DNA from: Cereibacter_A sp052244495
GTDB taxonomy: Bacteria > Pseudomonadota > Alphaproteobacteria > Rhodobacterales > Rhodobacteraceae
DNA: 64,000 nt
Reading direction: 5' to 3' (one strand)
Assembly: GCA_052244495.1 (NCBI GenBank)
Contig: JBQPXH010000001.1
The position numbers and the translations under genes are program-made. Positions 51,747 to 60,204 of the stretch are shown piece by piece (position 1 is the stretch's first letter; each line of letters opens with the position of its first letter). Below the pieces are notes generated by a model that was given only the letters and a program-made list of their open reading frames with translations, ran no database searches and was not told the origin of the DNA.

Positions 51747-52849
51747 ACGCCCAGACCTCTCCCGACACGATCCGAGTGGCCGCTGTGGCGGCGGAACCGA
51801 GACGGCGCAAGACGCGCCGGATCCTTCTCATGGCGGCGCTGCCCGCGGCCCTGCTGGGCGGCGCCGGCGCATGGTGGCTCACCGGTGGCCGCTACGAGAC
51901 GACCGACAACGCCTATCTGCATCAGGCGGTGGTGTCGGTCGCCTCCCAGGTGTCCGGCCGCGTGACGACGGTCTCGGTCGCCGACAACCGCCCGGTGCGG
52001 GAGGGCGACGTGATGTTCGTGATCGATCCCGAGCCGTGGAGGATCGCGCTGGCCCGGGCCGAAGCCGACGTGGCCTCAGCCCGCCTGCAGGTCGAGCAGC
52101 TCAAGGTGGCCTATGCGCAGGCCCTGGCGCAGGAGAAGCTCGCCGCCGACGATGCGACCTATCTGGCGAATGAACTCGCGCGGCAGAAGGCGCTGTCGCA
52201 GAAGGGCGTGGCCGCGACCACGGCGCTCGACGACGCGCGCCACGAGTCGCAGCGCGCGAACGAACTGCTCGTCGTGGCCCGCCAGACCACTGCCAGTGCC
52301 CTCGCCGCGCTGGGCGGCCTGGCCGACGGGCCGGTGGACGACCATCCGATGGTGCGCACGGCGCTGGCTGCGCGCGACGATGCGGCCTACCAGCTCTCGC
52401 TGACCGAGGTGCGCGCGCCGGCGGACGGGCTTGTCTATCAGGCCGCCTCGTTCAAGCCGGGCCAGATGGTGACCTCGGGCCAGTCGCTCTTCTCGCTGGT
52501 CGAGACCGGCGACGTCTGGATCGACGCCAACTTCAAGGAGACGCAGCTGGCCGGCATCGTTCCCGGCCAGAAGGCCGAGGTGACCTTCGACCTGCATCCC
52601 GGCCGGGAATACGAGGCCACTGTCGAGGCGGTGGGCGCGGGCACCGGCTCGGAGTTCTCGCTGCTTCCGGCGCAGAACGCCACCGGCAACTGGGTCAAGG
52701 TTACCCAGCGCGTGCCCGTCCGCCTGCGCTTCGAGGAGGGGGTCGACATGAGCGGCCTCGCCTCGGGCCTCTCGGCCGAGGTGTCCGTGGATACCGGCCG
52801 GGTGCGGCACATCCCGGGCCTCGCGAGCTTCGCCGCCACTGCCGACTGA
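51743..52849 (+). CDS. emrA: EmrA-type membrane fusion protein (HlyD family)
   Basis: 368-residue periplasmic adaptor with one N-terminal membrane anchor (about 26-46, RILLMAALPAALLGGAGAWW). The first lipoyl half motif YETTDNAYLHQAVVSVASQVSGRV lies near residue 52. A coiled-coil hairpin (about 100-190) and the second half VRAPADGLVYQAASFKPGQMV follow, then a beta-barrel. It connects the EmrB pump to an outer-membrane channel encoded elsewhere. Four-base overlap with marR; emrB starts 13 bases downstream after GGAGGG. Confidence 0.95.
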   Translation: MNAQTSPDTIRVAAVAAEPRRRKTRRILLMAALPAALLGGAGAWWLTGGRYETTDNAYLHQAVVSVASQVSGRVTTVSVADNRPVREGDVMFVIDPEPWRIALARAEADVASARLQVEQLKVAYAQALAQEKLAADDATYLANELARQKALSQKGVAATTALDDARHESQRANELLVVARQTTASALAALGGLADGPVDDHPMVRTALAARDDAAYQLSLTEVRAPADGLVYQAASFKPGQMVTSGQSLFSLVETGDVWIDANFKETQLAGIVPGQKAEVTFDLHPGREYEATVEAVGAGTGSEFSLLPAQNATGNWVKVTQRVPVRLRFEEGVDMSGLASGLSAEVSVDTGRVRHIPGLASFAATAD

Positions 52850-52862
52850 TCCGGAGGGCGCC

Positions 52863-54386
52863 ATGACCGATACCCTGAAGCAGCCCGTGGAGCACCGCGG
52901 GCTGATCACCCTCATGATCATGCTGGCCACGATCATGCAGGTGCTCGACACCACCATCGCGAACGTGGCGCTGCCCTCGATGACGGGGGATCTCGACGCC
53001 TCGGCCGACACGATCAACTGGGTGCTCACCTCCTACATCGTGGCTGCCGCCATCATGACGCCGGTCACGGGCTGGCTCGCCGACCGGATCGGCAAGCGCG
53101 AACTGTTCCTGGCCTCGATCGTGGGCTTCACGCTGGCCTCGATGGCCTGCGGCATGGCCTGGAGCCTGCCGTCTATGGTCGGCTTCCGGCTGCTGCAGGG
53201 CGTCTTCGGTGCGGCCATCGTGCCGCTGTCGCAGACGTTCCTCCTCGACATCAACCCGCGCGAGAAGGCGGGGCAGGCGATGGCGCTCTGGGGCGCGGGG
53301 ATCATGGTCGGCCCGATCATCGGGCCCACGCTCGGCGGCTGGCTCACCGAGAGCTGGGACTGGCGCTGGGTGTTCTTCATCAACGTGCCGGTGGGCATCG
53401 TGGCCTTCCTCGGCTGCGCGACCTGGCTGCCGCGGGCCACGCGGGTGATCCGCCGCTTCGACTTCTTCGGCTTCGCCGCGCTCGCCATCGCGCTCGGCTC
53501 GTTGCAGCTCATGCTCGACCGTGGGGCCGAGGTGGAGTGGTTCGCCGCGCTCGAGATCTGGATCTACCTGTTCCTGATGATCACCGGCTTCTGGGTCTTC
53601 GTGATCCATATCCTCGGAGCCGAGAAGCCCTTCCTCGAGCCGGCGATGTTCGCCGACCGCAACTTCGCGACGGGCCTCGTCTTCATCTTCGTGGTGGGGA
53701 TCATCCTGCTTGCGAGCCTCGCGCTCCTGCCGCCGATGCTGTCGCACATCTTCGGCTATCCGGTGATCACGACCGGACTCGTCATGGCGCCGCGCGGGGT
53801 GGGCACGATGATCTCGATGCTGATCGCGGGCCGTGTGCTGCGCTACGTCGATGCACGGGTGCTGGTGACGGCGGGCCTCTCGCTGACGGCGGTCTCGCTC
53901 CACATGATGACCGGCTTCAGCCCGCAGATGGACAGCACGCCCATCGTGCTCTCGGGCGTGGTGCAGGGCCTCGGCCTCGGCCTCGTCTTCGTCCCGCTCT
54001 CGACCGTGGCCTTCGCCACCATCGAGCCGCGATTCCGGGCGGATGCCACGAGCCTCTTCAGCCTCGTGCGCAACATCGGCTCGTCCGTGGGCATCTCGAT
54101 GGTGACGGTGATGCTGACCCACAACAGCCAGATAAACCATGCCGAGCTCGGCGCGCATGTCACGCCCTACAACCCGCAACTCTGGCAGGTCTCGCCCGAG
54201 GCGGCGCAGGGTGCGGCCCTGCCTCTCGCCGTGGTCGACAGGTTCGTCACGCAGCAGGCCACGATGATCGGCTACATCGACGACTTCCGCCTGATGATGC
54301 TGATCACCCTGGCGGCGCTGCCGCTGGCGCTGCTGCTGCGCAAGCCGCGCACCGGGGCGGCGCCTGTTGCCGCGCATGCAGACTGA
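52863..54386 (+). CDS. emrB: EmrB-type DHA2 family multidrug exporter
   Basis: 507-residue MFS drug:proton antiporter with fourteen predicted helices. Motif D1 is VLDTTIANVALPSM (near residue 23), motif A is LADRIGKRELFL (near 72) and motif C is GIMVGPIIGPTLGGWL (near 142). N-terminal LITLMIMLATIMQ opens the first helix. The last gene of the marR-emrA-emrB operon; an 11-base-stem hairpin lies 11 bases after its stop. Likely substrates are hydrophobic uncouplers or drugs. Confidence 0.96.
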   Translation: MTDTLKQPVEHRGLITLMIMLATIMQVLDTTIANVALPSMTGDLDASADTINWVLTSYIVAAAIMTPVTGWLADRIGKRELFLASIVGFTLASMACGMAWSLPSMVGFRLLQGVFGAAIVPLSQTFLLDINPREKAGQAMALWGAGIMVGPIIGPTLGGWLTESWDWRWVFFINVPVGIVAFLGCATWLPRATRVIRRFDFFGFAALAIALGSLQLMLDRGAEVEWFAALEIWIYLFLMITGFWVFVIHILGAEKPFLEPAMFADRNFATGLVFIFVVGIILLASLALLPPMLSHIFGYPVITTGLVMAPRGVGTMISMLIAGRVLRYVDARVLVTAGLSLTAVSLHMMTGFSPQMDSTPIVLSGVVQGLGLGLVFVPLSTVAFATIEPRFRADATSLFSLVRNIGSSVGISMVTVMLTHNSQINHAELGAHVTPYNPQLWQVSPEAAQGAALPLAVVDRFVTQQATMIGYIDDFRLMMLITLAALPLALLLRKPRTGAAPVAAHAD

Positions 54387-54396
54387 CGAGGGGAAG

Positions 54397-54431
54397 GGCC
54401 GCGGGCGCAGATGGGGAGGTCGCCCGCGGCC
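54397..54431 (+). terminator. Strong hairpin after emrB, terminator-like
   Basis: Perfect 11-base inverted repeat GGCCGCGGGCG / CGCCCGCGGCC with a 13-base loop, flanked by further imperfect pairing (GAGGG and CCCTC). It starts 11 bases past the emrB stop. No T-run follows, so it may act with Rho or as a 3' stabiliser. Confidence 0.55.
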
Positions 54432-54538
54432 GAAGCCCTCGGTGCGGAAGGGACACGCAGCAGGGCCTTGCAGTCGACATAGTCATCCCGCAGCCTGCCG
54501 CAAGTCCCCGAACCTGCGGCGCTTTGCCCCCAGCCTCC

Positions 54539-54733
54539 TCAGAAGGCGCGCAACGCACCCGAGAGGAGTGCCGTGACCGCTCCCGCCGCGAGCGAGATCA
54601 GGAAGGCATGCGCGCCGATGGCCAGGCGCGAGCGGTAATCGGAGGGTGGTTCCGGCGGGATGTGGTGCCGGGGCTTCGGGTTCGTCGGACCGGCCCCCTT
54701 GCTGTCGGGAACGTCTTTCACTGGTGTCTCCAC
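54539..54733 (-). CDS. Possible small membrane protein
   Basis: Possible 64-residue protein read on the minus strand from GTG at 54733 (or GTG at 54721). It has a hydrophilic proline-rich first half (GPTNPKPRHHIPPEPPSDYR) and one C-terminal membrane helix (GAHAFLISLAAGAVTALLSGAL). The helix pattern and proline-rich spacer look like a real protein, but there is no ATG, only a weak ribosome site (AAGAG), and no recognised family. It lies alone in the gap between emrB and the second Hint gene. Confidence 0.42.
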   Translation of the reverse strand: METPVKDVPDSKGAGPTNPKPRHHIPPEPPSDYRSRLAIGAHAFLISLAAGAVTALLSGALRAF

Positions 54734-55064
54734 CGAACTCTTACGCTGCCCATGGTGGGTCTCTCCCTGGGGCGGGATCAAGGCGGCGAAGTGGCCTGCC
54801 TGCGGACGGCGCTGCGGCAAATGGACCGTCGGCGCCCCGTCGCGACCCGCCCGCAGGCAAAGCCGGTGGTGGCGGCGACCCCCGCAAGCGCCTCCCGCCG
54901 TCCTGTGTCGGTCGGGGCGGGTCTTGGCGCGGGCACGGAGGCCACCGCTTCCGGGCGGCGGGGGATGCCCGGTCGGGTGGCGGGTTGATGCCCGGCGACT
55001 TTATCGTCATGATCAAGAGCGTGGCTCGGCGAGGTCCGGGGAAGGGTGCGGGAACGCCGGGACG

Positions 55065-56162
55065 ATGGCGACAGTGACGATCATCCCCGTGGGAGCCGTT
55101 TCGATGGCCCATGACGACGGAACTGCCGTGCGCAACGGCAATGTTCTGACCAATGCGCTGAACGGCGATGCGTTCAGCTGGGAGAATCCCCAGAACGTCG
55201 TGCTCGATTTCGACCTGTCGCAGACCGTGACGCTGCACCTCGACGATGCGGATGGGGTCCTCACCGATGATCCGGTCAACGGCTCGATCGTTGTCGACCA
55301 GATGCTGACCGAGGATGTCACCATCGGCTCAAAAAGCTGGGACGCCGTGACGAACAACGTTCGCTGGGCGGATCCGAAGCCGGTCTTCGTCGAGGACGAA
55401 TACCACGTCACGCTCTACGACGCCGCGGGCACCGCCTACACGATGGTCGGCATCTCGATCTCGACCGGATATGACAGCGTCGTGGCCGGTGTGGCCTTCC
55501 TCGGCACGGCACCGCCCGCCGGCACCGCCCTGACCTATGTTCAGGGACAGTCCACCTATGTCGGCAGCGGGCAGTCCGCGCCCATCGCAAGTCTGACCGT
55601 CTCGCCCGCGGGCGTGCCGTGCTTCCTCGCCGGAACACTCATCGCCACGCCGGACGGAGAACGTCGGGTCGAGACCATTCAGCCGGGTGATCCCGTTCTG
55701 ACACTCGGACACGGCGCCCGGCCGGTCCGCTGGGCGGGGGCGAGTCTGGTGCCGGCAATGGGAGATCTCGCGCCCATCCGCATCCGCGCCGGGACCCTCG
55801 GCAACGCCCGCGACCTCTGGGTTTCGCCCAACCACCGGCTTCTCCTCGCGGACTGGCGCGCCCAGATCCTGTTCGGCGAGGAGTCCGTGCTGGTGGCGGC
55901 AAAGCATCTGGTGGACGACCGGAGGGTGACGCGGGTGCCCATGGCACAGGCGGCCTACCACCACCTGCTTCTCGATCGCCACGAAATCCTCCTCGCCGAG
56001 GGGGCCCGGGCGGAGAGCCTGCATTTCGGCAGCGAGACGATGCGCTGCCTCCCGCCCGAGGCTCTTGCGGAAATCAACGCGATCTTTCCCGGTAAGCCGT
56101 GGAGGCAGCTCTCGCATCCCGAGATCACCCGCCGCGAAAGCATCCTTCTGACGTCGCGCTGA
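55065..56162 (+). CDS. Hint-domain protein with N-terminal beta-sandwich region
   Basis: 365-residue protein. The N-terminal part (about 1-180) is threonine/valine/aspartate-rich and beta-like, similar to the N-regions of large secreted calcium-binding or adhesin proteins of Rhodobacterales. A Hint domain follows: VPCFLAGTLIATPDGERRVE with the expected first residue C186, GDPVLTLGHGARPVRWAG, and WVSPNHRLLLADWRAQILFG containing the block-B-like histidine. Hint domains can cleave at the cysteine; processing here is unproven. The ATG at 55065 follows GGGA. No signal peptide is seen, so export, if any, may be type I. Confidence 0.85.
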   Translation: MATVTIIPVGAVSMAHDDGTAVRNGNVLTNALNGDAFSWENPQNVVLDFDLSQTVTLHLDDADGVLTDDPVNGSIVVDQMLTEDVTIGSKSWDAVTNNVRWADPKPVFVEDEYHVTLYDAAGTAYTMVGISISTGYDSVVAGVAFLGTAPPAGTALTYVQGQSTYVGSGQSAPIASLTVSPAGVPCFLAGTLIATPDGERRVETIQPGDPVLTLGHGARPVRWAGASLVPAMGDLAPIRIRAGTLGNARDLWVSPNHRLLLADWRAQILFGEESVLVAAKHLVDDRRVTRVPMAQAAYHHLLLDRHEILLAEGARAESLHFGSETMRCLPPEALAEINAIFPGKPWRQLSHPEITRRESILLTSR

Positions 56163-56389
56163 TCTGTTGCCCCGCCGTCAGGGCGACGACGGCCCGCAAG
56201 GCGAAGCCGGAGGATCCGGTCCTCGGCGGAACGGCGCATGCCACATCCTGAGTCTGAGGCGCCATCCGGCACGGTCACGGCACGTCCGGAAACCGGCCGC
56301 CTTCGCGCGGCCGTGGTGCAAGCTCTGCAACCGGCCGGATCGAGCCAGTCTACCGGTCTCGGTTCATGCCTGGCATGTTGGCGGAGAGA

Positions 56390-56473
56390 TGGTGGGCGAC
56401 CCTGGAATCGAACCAGGCATGAGTCGCCTCGGCGGAGTTACAGTCCGCTGCCGCACCTTGCAGCACGTCGCCC
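56390..56473 (-). tRNA. tRNA-Tyr (anticodon GTA)
   Basis: 84-base class II tRNA read on the minus strand. Acceptor stem GGGCGAC / GTCGCCC, then discriminator A and an encoded CCA. D-arm GCTG/CGGC, anticodon stem GCGGA/TCCGC with loop CTGTAAC (anticodon GTA at plus-strand 56439-56441), a long variable arm with GAG/CTC stem, and T-arm CCTGG-TTCGATT-CCAGG. It lies alone between the Hint gene and rlmB, on the opposite strand to both. Confidence 0.96.
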
Positions 56474-56592
56474 ACTGGCGGCGTGATTATCCGAGGGGTC
56501 TGAGAGGGTCAAGGCCCGATCGCAGCATTTCTTTCGCCTTGCGCCGCCCCGCTGCCCGGACCATTCTACGACCCGTTTTCCAGGAGTTGCCG

Positions 56593-57378
56593 ATGCCGAA
56601 ACCCGTCAAGCCCGCTTGGGTGATCGACAAGGAGCGCGCCCGCCGGACGGCGTCGCAGGAGTCCGTCTGGCTCTTCGGCATCCATGCGGTGCGTGACGCG
56701 CTGACCAATCCGCAGCGGGAGAAGCTGCGGCTCGTTCTGACGAAGAACGCTGCCGACCGGCTGGGCGAGGCGATCTCGGAGGGCGGTCTCGAACCCGAGA
56801 TCGTGGATCCGCGCAAGTTCTCGGTGCCGATCGACGAAAGCTCGGTCCATCAGGGCGCGGCGCTCGAGGTCAAGCCGCTCGACTGGGGCAGCCTCGAGGA
56901 TCTGGCCGCCGCGGGCGAAGGGGCGCCGCTCGTCGTCCTGCTCGACCGGGTGACCGATCCGCACAATGTCGGTGCCGTGCTGCGGTCTGCCGAAGTGTTC
57001 GGAGCGAGGGCGGTCATCGCGCCTCATCGTCATTCCGCGCCGGAGACGGGGGCGCTGGCCAAGACGGCGAGCGGCTCGCTCGAGCGGCAGCCCTATCTGC
57101 GCGTCGGCAACCTGTCGGACGCGATGGAGAAGCTGAAGGCGATGGGCTACACGCTGCTCGGTCTCGATGGCGAGGCTGGGACGAGTCTGGCCGAGGGCCT
57201 TGCGACCACGGGCGGCCGGCCGGTCGGCCTCGTTCTCGGAGCGGAAGGACCCGGCCTGCGCGAGAAGACGCGCGAGACCTGCGACCTGCTGGTGCGCATC
57301 CCCGCGGCGGGCGACTTCGGCTCTCTCAATGTGTCGAATGCGGCGGCGGTGGCGCTCTATGCGGCGGCGAACCGGTAA
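56593..57378 (+). CDS. rlmB: 23S rRNA (guanosine-2'-O-)-methyltransferase RlmB
   Basis: 261-residue SPOUT/TrmH-family methyltransferase. An N-terminal substrate-binding domain (about 20-95; WLFGIHAVRDALTNPQR) is followed by the knotted SPOUT domain with motif 1 LDRVTDPHNVGAVLRSAEVFGA, motif 2 GLVLGAEGPGL and motif 3 IPAAGDFGSLNVSNAAAVALY. It modifies G2251 (E. coli numbering) of 23S rRNA, though other TrmH-family targets are possible. The ATG at 56593 is 6 bases after AGGAG. Monocistronic or co-read with the next gene past the hairpins at 57439 and 57489. Confidence 0.94.
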   Translation: MPKPVKPAWVIDKERARRTASQESVWLFGIHAVRDALTNPQREKLRLVLTKNAADRLGEAISEGGLEPEIVDPRKFSVPIDESSVHQGAALEVKPLDWGSLEDLAAAGEGAPLVVLLDRVTDPHNVGAVLRSAEVFGARAVIAPHRHSAPETGALAKTASGSLERQPYLRVGNLSDAMEKLKAMGYTLLGLDGEAGTSLAEGLATTGGRPVGLVLGAEGPGLREKTRETCDLLVRIPAAGDFGSLNVSNAAAVALYAAANR

Positions 57379-57488
57379 GTCTTCACGGACGCGCGATTGA
57401 GCCTTTTCTTTGGCGATGTGGCTCCCATGTTACAGAGAGAACGGGGTCGGAACCCCCGTTCGACCTTCACTGTCCCTCGTTCCGCACT

Positions 57489-57522
57489 AGCGCCCGGCCG
57501 TTCGGTCAGGGCGCTTTTTTTT
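57489..57522 (+). terminator. Rho-independent terminator
   Basis: Stem AGCGCCC (57489-57495) / GGGCGCT (57509-57515) followed by an eight-T run (57515-57522), the clearest intrinsic terminator in the window. It lies 111 bases after rlmB and 49 bases before the CoA-binding gene. A second hairpin, GAACGGGG / CCCCGTTC (57439-57461), precedes it, so this could end either the rlmB transcript or a short RNA made from this interval. Confidence 0.85.
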
Positions 57523-57570
57523 GGGGGGAGCGGGCGAGGAAAGCCCGTTCGTGCTTCCGGAGAGATCCCT

Positions 57571-57987
57571 GTGAACGACGACGCGCTTCGCCAGATCCTG
57601 ACAACTACGCGGACCATAGCACTCGTCGGCTGGTCGCCCAATCCCGACAGGCCGAGCCACCGCGTGGCCGCCTTCCTGAAGCGGCAGGGTTACCGGGTGA
57701 TTCCGGTCAACCCCGGTCAGGCGGGGGGCGACGCGCTCGGCGAGACGATCCGCCCCGACCTCGCGGCTCTTGCGGACGAAGGGGTGGACATGATCGACGT
57801 CTTTCGCCGCTCCGAGCATGTGCCCGGGATCGTGTCCGAGGCGTTGGCGCACCTGCCGGAGCTGAAGACCGTCTGGATGCAACTGGGCGTGAGCAGCGCC
57901 AGGGCCTCCGATCTTGCGCAGGCGAAGGGCGTGGCAGTGGTCGAGAACCGCTGCCCCGCGATCGAGATCCCGCGGCTCGGGCTGTGA
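57571..57987 (+). CDS. CoA-binding domain protein (YccU-like)
   Basis: 138-residue Rossmann-type CoA-binding protein. IALVGWSPNPDRPSHRVAAFLKRQGYRVIPVNPGQ near residue 16 is the family's nucleotide-binding start, and MIDVFRRSEHVPGIVSEAL near 75 and VVENRCPAIEIPRLGL at the end are conserved. No ligase domain is present. The GTG at 57571 is chosen over an upstream ATG because GGAGAG precedes it and the terminator at 57489-57522 lies before it. Function unknown; some relatives bind CoA in redox responses. Confidence 0.87.
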   Translation: MNDDALRQILTTTRTIALVGWSPNPDRPSHRVAAFLKRQGYRVIPVNPGQAGGDALGETIRPDLAALADEGVDMIDVFRRSEHVPGIVSEALAHLPELKTVWMQLGVSSARASDLAQAKGVAVVENRCPAIEIPRLGL

Positions 57988-58066
57988 CCGCTCGGGGCTT
58001 CGGACTGCAGGCAGGAGCGCCCGCGTCGGGCAGCGCAAGAGCCGCGCCGGACCCTGCGCCCTGCAG

Positions 58067-58104
58067 CTTTCATTCTCGCACAAATATCCCCGCCGGAGGC
58101 TCCG
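58067..58104. repeat. Dispersed intergenic palindromic repeat, copy B
   Basis: CTTTCATTCTCGCACAAATA (58067-58086) then TCCCCGC and a short hairpin CGGAG-G-CTCCG (58094-58104). It shares its core with copies A and C but has a reduced stem. It lies in the convergent gap between the CoA-binding gene and hisE, so it may serve as a two-way boundary. Confidence 0.65.
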
Positions 58105-58141
58105 ACAGGCGATCCCCGCGCCAAGGCCGGGTGAACTCGCG

Positions 58142-58453
58142 CTAGGGCCGTGCCGCCTTCTCGGCAATGCCCGAGGTCCCCTCGCGGGCCTCGAGCACCG
58201 CCATCACCTCGGCAAGGCTCACGTCGCGGGCGGCGAGCATCACCAGCAGGTGGTAGAGCACGTCGGCCGCTTCCGAGGCGAGCTTCGCGCGGTCGCCGCG
58301 CACCGCCTCGATGATGGCCTCGACGGCTTCCTCGCCGAACTTCTCGGCGCATTTCTCCGGGCCCTTGGCAAAGAGCTTCGCGGTCCAGGAACTGTCGGGA
58401 TCGGCGCCCTTGCGCGCCTCGACGGTGGCGGCGAGCCGTTCGAGGACGGTCAT
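58142..58453 (-). CDS. hisE: Phosphoribosyl-ATP pyrophosphatase
   Basis: 103-residue all-helical enzyme converting PR-ATP to PR-AMP, step two of histidine synthesis. The MazG-like motif FAKGPEKCAEKFGEEAVEAIIEA contains the E-E-x-x-E metal-binding residues (near 37-50), and VLYHLLVMLAARD follows. Stand-alone form, not fused with HisI. It overlaps hisF by four bases (ATGA) and is the last gene of the leftward his group. Confidence 0.97.
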   Translation of the reverse strand: MTVLERLAATVEARKGADPDSSWTAKLFAKGPEKCAEKFGEEAVEAIIEAVRGDRAKLASEAADVLYHLLVMLAARDVSLAEVMAVLEAREGTSGIAEKAARP

Positions 58454-59211
58454 GCAAGCCTCACGGGGATGCCGGCGGCGGCCATGTGTGCCTTGGCCTC
58501 GCCGATGGTGAATTCGCCGAAATGGAAGATGGAAGCCGCGAGAACGGCCGAGGCGCCGCCTTCGGTCACACCCTCGACGAGGTGGTCGAGCGTGCCCACG
58601 CCGCCGCTCGCGATGACGGGGATCCGCACCGCCTCCGAGATGGCGCGGGTGAGCGGCAGGTTGAAGCCGGAACGCGTGCCGTCCCGATCCATCGACGTGA
58701 GCAGGATCTCGCCCGCGCCCCTGGCCGCCACTTCCTCGGCAAATTCCACCGCGTCGATGCCCGTCGCGCGGCGGCCGCCGTGGGTGAAGATCTCCCACCG
58801 GCCCAGGGCGACCGTCTTGGCGTCGATGGCCACCACGATGCACTGGCTGCCGAAGCGGTCGGCGGCTTCGGCCACGACGGTCGGATCCGCCACGGCGGCC
58901 GAGTTGAAGCTGACCTTGTCCGCCCCGGCCAGGAGGAGCGCGCGCACGTCCTGATGCGTCCGCACGCCGCCGCCCACGGTGAGGGGCATGAAGCACTGCT
59001 CGGCCGTGCGGGTCACGAGGTCGTACATCGTGCCCCGGTTCTCGTGGGTGGCATGGATGTCGAGGAAGCAGAGTTCGTCCGCCCCCGCGGCATCATAGGC
59101 GCGGGCGGCCTCGACCGGATCGCCCGCATCGCGCAGGTCGATGAAATTCACGCCCTTCACCACGCGGCCGTCGGCCACGTCGAGGCAGGGGATGATGCGA
59201 GTCTTGAGCAT
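58450..59211 (-). CDS. hisF: Imidazole glycerol phosphate synthase cyclase subunit HisF
   Basis: 253-residue beta/alpha barrel that uses ammonia from HisH to form imidazole glycerol phosphate and AICAR. The catalytic aspartates D11 (IIPCLDVADG) and D130 (VVAIDAK) are both present, as are the phosphate loops LTVGGGV and IASGGVGT. It has the usual length. Coupled to hisE. A dispersed repeat (copy C) separates it from hisA, whose product is a related barrel enzyme. Confidence 0.98.
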   Translation of the reverse strand: MLKTRIIPCLDVADGRVVKGVNFIDLRDAGDPVEAARAYDAAGADELCFLDIHATHENRGTMYDLVTRTAEQCFMPLTVGGGVRTHQDVRALLLAGADKVSFNSAAVADPTVVAEAADRFGSQCIVVAIDAKTVALGRWEIFTHGGRRATGIDAVEFAEEVAARGAGEILLTSMDRDGTRSGFNLPLTRAISEAVRIPVIASGGVGTLDHLVEGVTEGGASAVLAASIFHFGEFTIGEAKAHMAAAGIPVRLA

Positions 59212-59263
59212 GGCAGGATCTCCCGGGCCCTGGGCGGCCGCGTCTCGGCCTGTCCTAGCGCCT

Positions 59264-59341
59264 CGGAAGGGCCGGGGGAAGGGGGCTCCGCCCCCTCGCC
59301 GCGCCGCGGCTCACCCCCGGGATATTTGAGCGAGAATGAAA
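59264..59341. repeat. Dispersed intergenic palindromic repeat, copy C
   Basis: Read on the minus strand, TTTCATTCTCGCTCAAATAT (59341 to 59322) follows hisA directly, then CCCGGGGG, a GC-rich spacer, and a hairpin GGGGGC-TCC-GCCCCC (59281-59295). It lies between hisA and hisF, in the same orientation as those genes. It is the fullest copy of the three. It could pause or process the his mRNA. Confidence 0.7.
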
Positions 59342-59346
59342 GGCCG

Positions 59347-60066
59347 TCAGGCGCGCAGCGCGCGCAGCGCGTGAGCAAGGTCGAGGGCGCCGTCGTAGAG
59401 CGCGCGGCCCGAGATGGCCCCCGCGATGGTGCCCGTGTCGCGGAGCGCGATGAGGTCGGCGAGCGAGGAGACGCCGCCCGAGGCGATGACCGGGATCGAG
59501 ACCGCGCGCGCGAGCGCGTCTGTGGCCTCGATGTTCGGCCCCGCCATGGCGCCGTCTCGGTCGATGTCGGTATAGATGATCGCGGCCACGCCCGCGTCCT
59601 CGAAGGAGCGCGCGAGGTCGGTCGCCATCACGTCGGTTTCGGTGGCCCAGCCCTTGGTCGCCACGCGGCCCTTGCGGGCGTCGATGCCCACGGCGACCCG
59701 GCCCGGGAAGGCGCGGGCGGCCTCGCGCACGAGATCGGGGTTCTCGACCGCGACCGTGCCGAGGATCACGCGGGCAAGCCCCTTCTCGAGCCATAGGGCG
59801 ATGGTCGCCATGTCGCGGATGCCGCCGCCAAGCTGGGCCGGCACCGCGATCCGCGCCAGGATCGCCTCGACCGCGGCCGCATTGACCGGGCGGCCCGCGA
59901 AGGCGCCATTCAGGTCGACCAGATGCACCCATTCGCAGCCCGCCGACTCGAATGCCGCTGCCTGTGCGGCCGGGTCGTCGCCGAAGACGGTCGCGGCCTC
60001 CATCTCGCCGCGCAAGAGGCGCACGCACTGGCCGTCCTTCAGGTCGATGGCGGGATAGAGGATCAT
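59347..60066 (-). CDS. hisA: ProFAR isomerase HisA
   Basis: 239-residue beta/alpha barrel isomerase (5-ProFAR to PRFAR), the step before HisF/HisH. The catalytic aspartates D8 (YPAIDLKDG) and D129 (VGIDARKG) and the phosphate loops QLGGGIRDMAT and IASGGVSSLADL are present. The start at 60066 (MILYPAID) is the family start; an upstream ATG at 60315 is not supported. Separated from hisH by the DUF2147 gene on the other strand. Confidence 0.98.
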   Translation of the reverse strand: MILYPAIDLKDGQCVRLLRGEMEAATVFGDDPAAQAAAFESAGCEWVHLVDLNGAFAGRPVNAAAVEAILARIAVPAQLGGGIRDMATIALWLEKGLARVILGTVAVENPDLVREAARAFPGRVAVGIDARKGRVATKGWATETDVMATDLARSFEDAGVAAIIYTDIDRDGAMAGPNIEATDALARAVSIPVIASGGVSSLADLIALRDTGTIAGAISGRALYDGALDLAHALRALRA

Positions 60067-60204
60067 GGCGCTCTCCGGGATGTCACTCTCTCGCGCGGCT
60101 TCTGGCACGCCGCGTTCCCGATGCCAAGGACCCGACGTCACGCTTGCCCGCAGGCCGGTTCCGCCGCGATCCTCGGGCCTTGGGATCTCGGGGAGGAGAT
60201 GAGG

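Noticed and set aside
57397..57570. Longer N-terminus for the CoA-binding protein from an ATG at 57397
   Set aside because: It would read through the hairpins and T-tract terminator and adds non-homologous residues; GTG at 57571 has a ribosome site.
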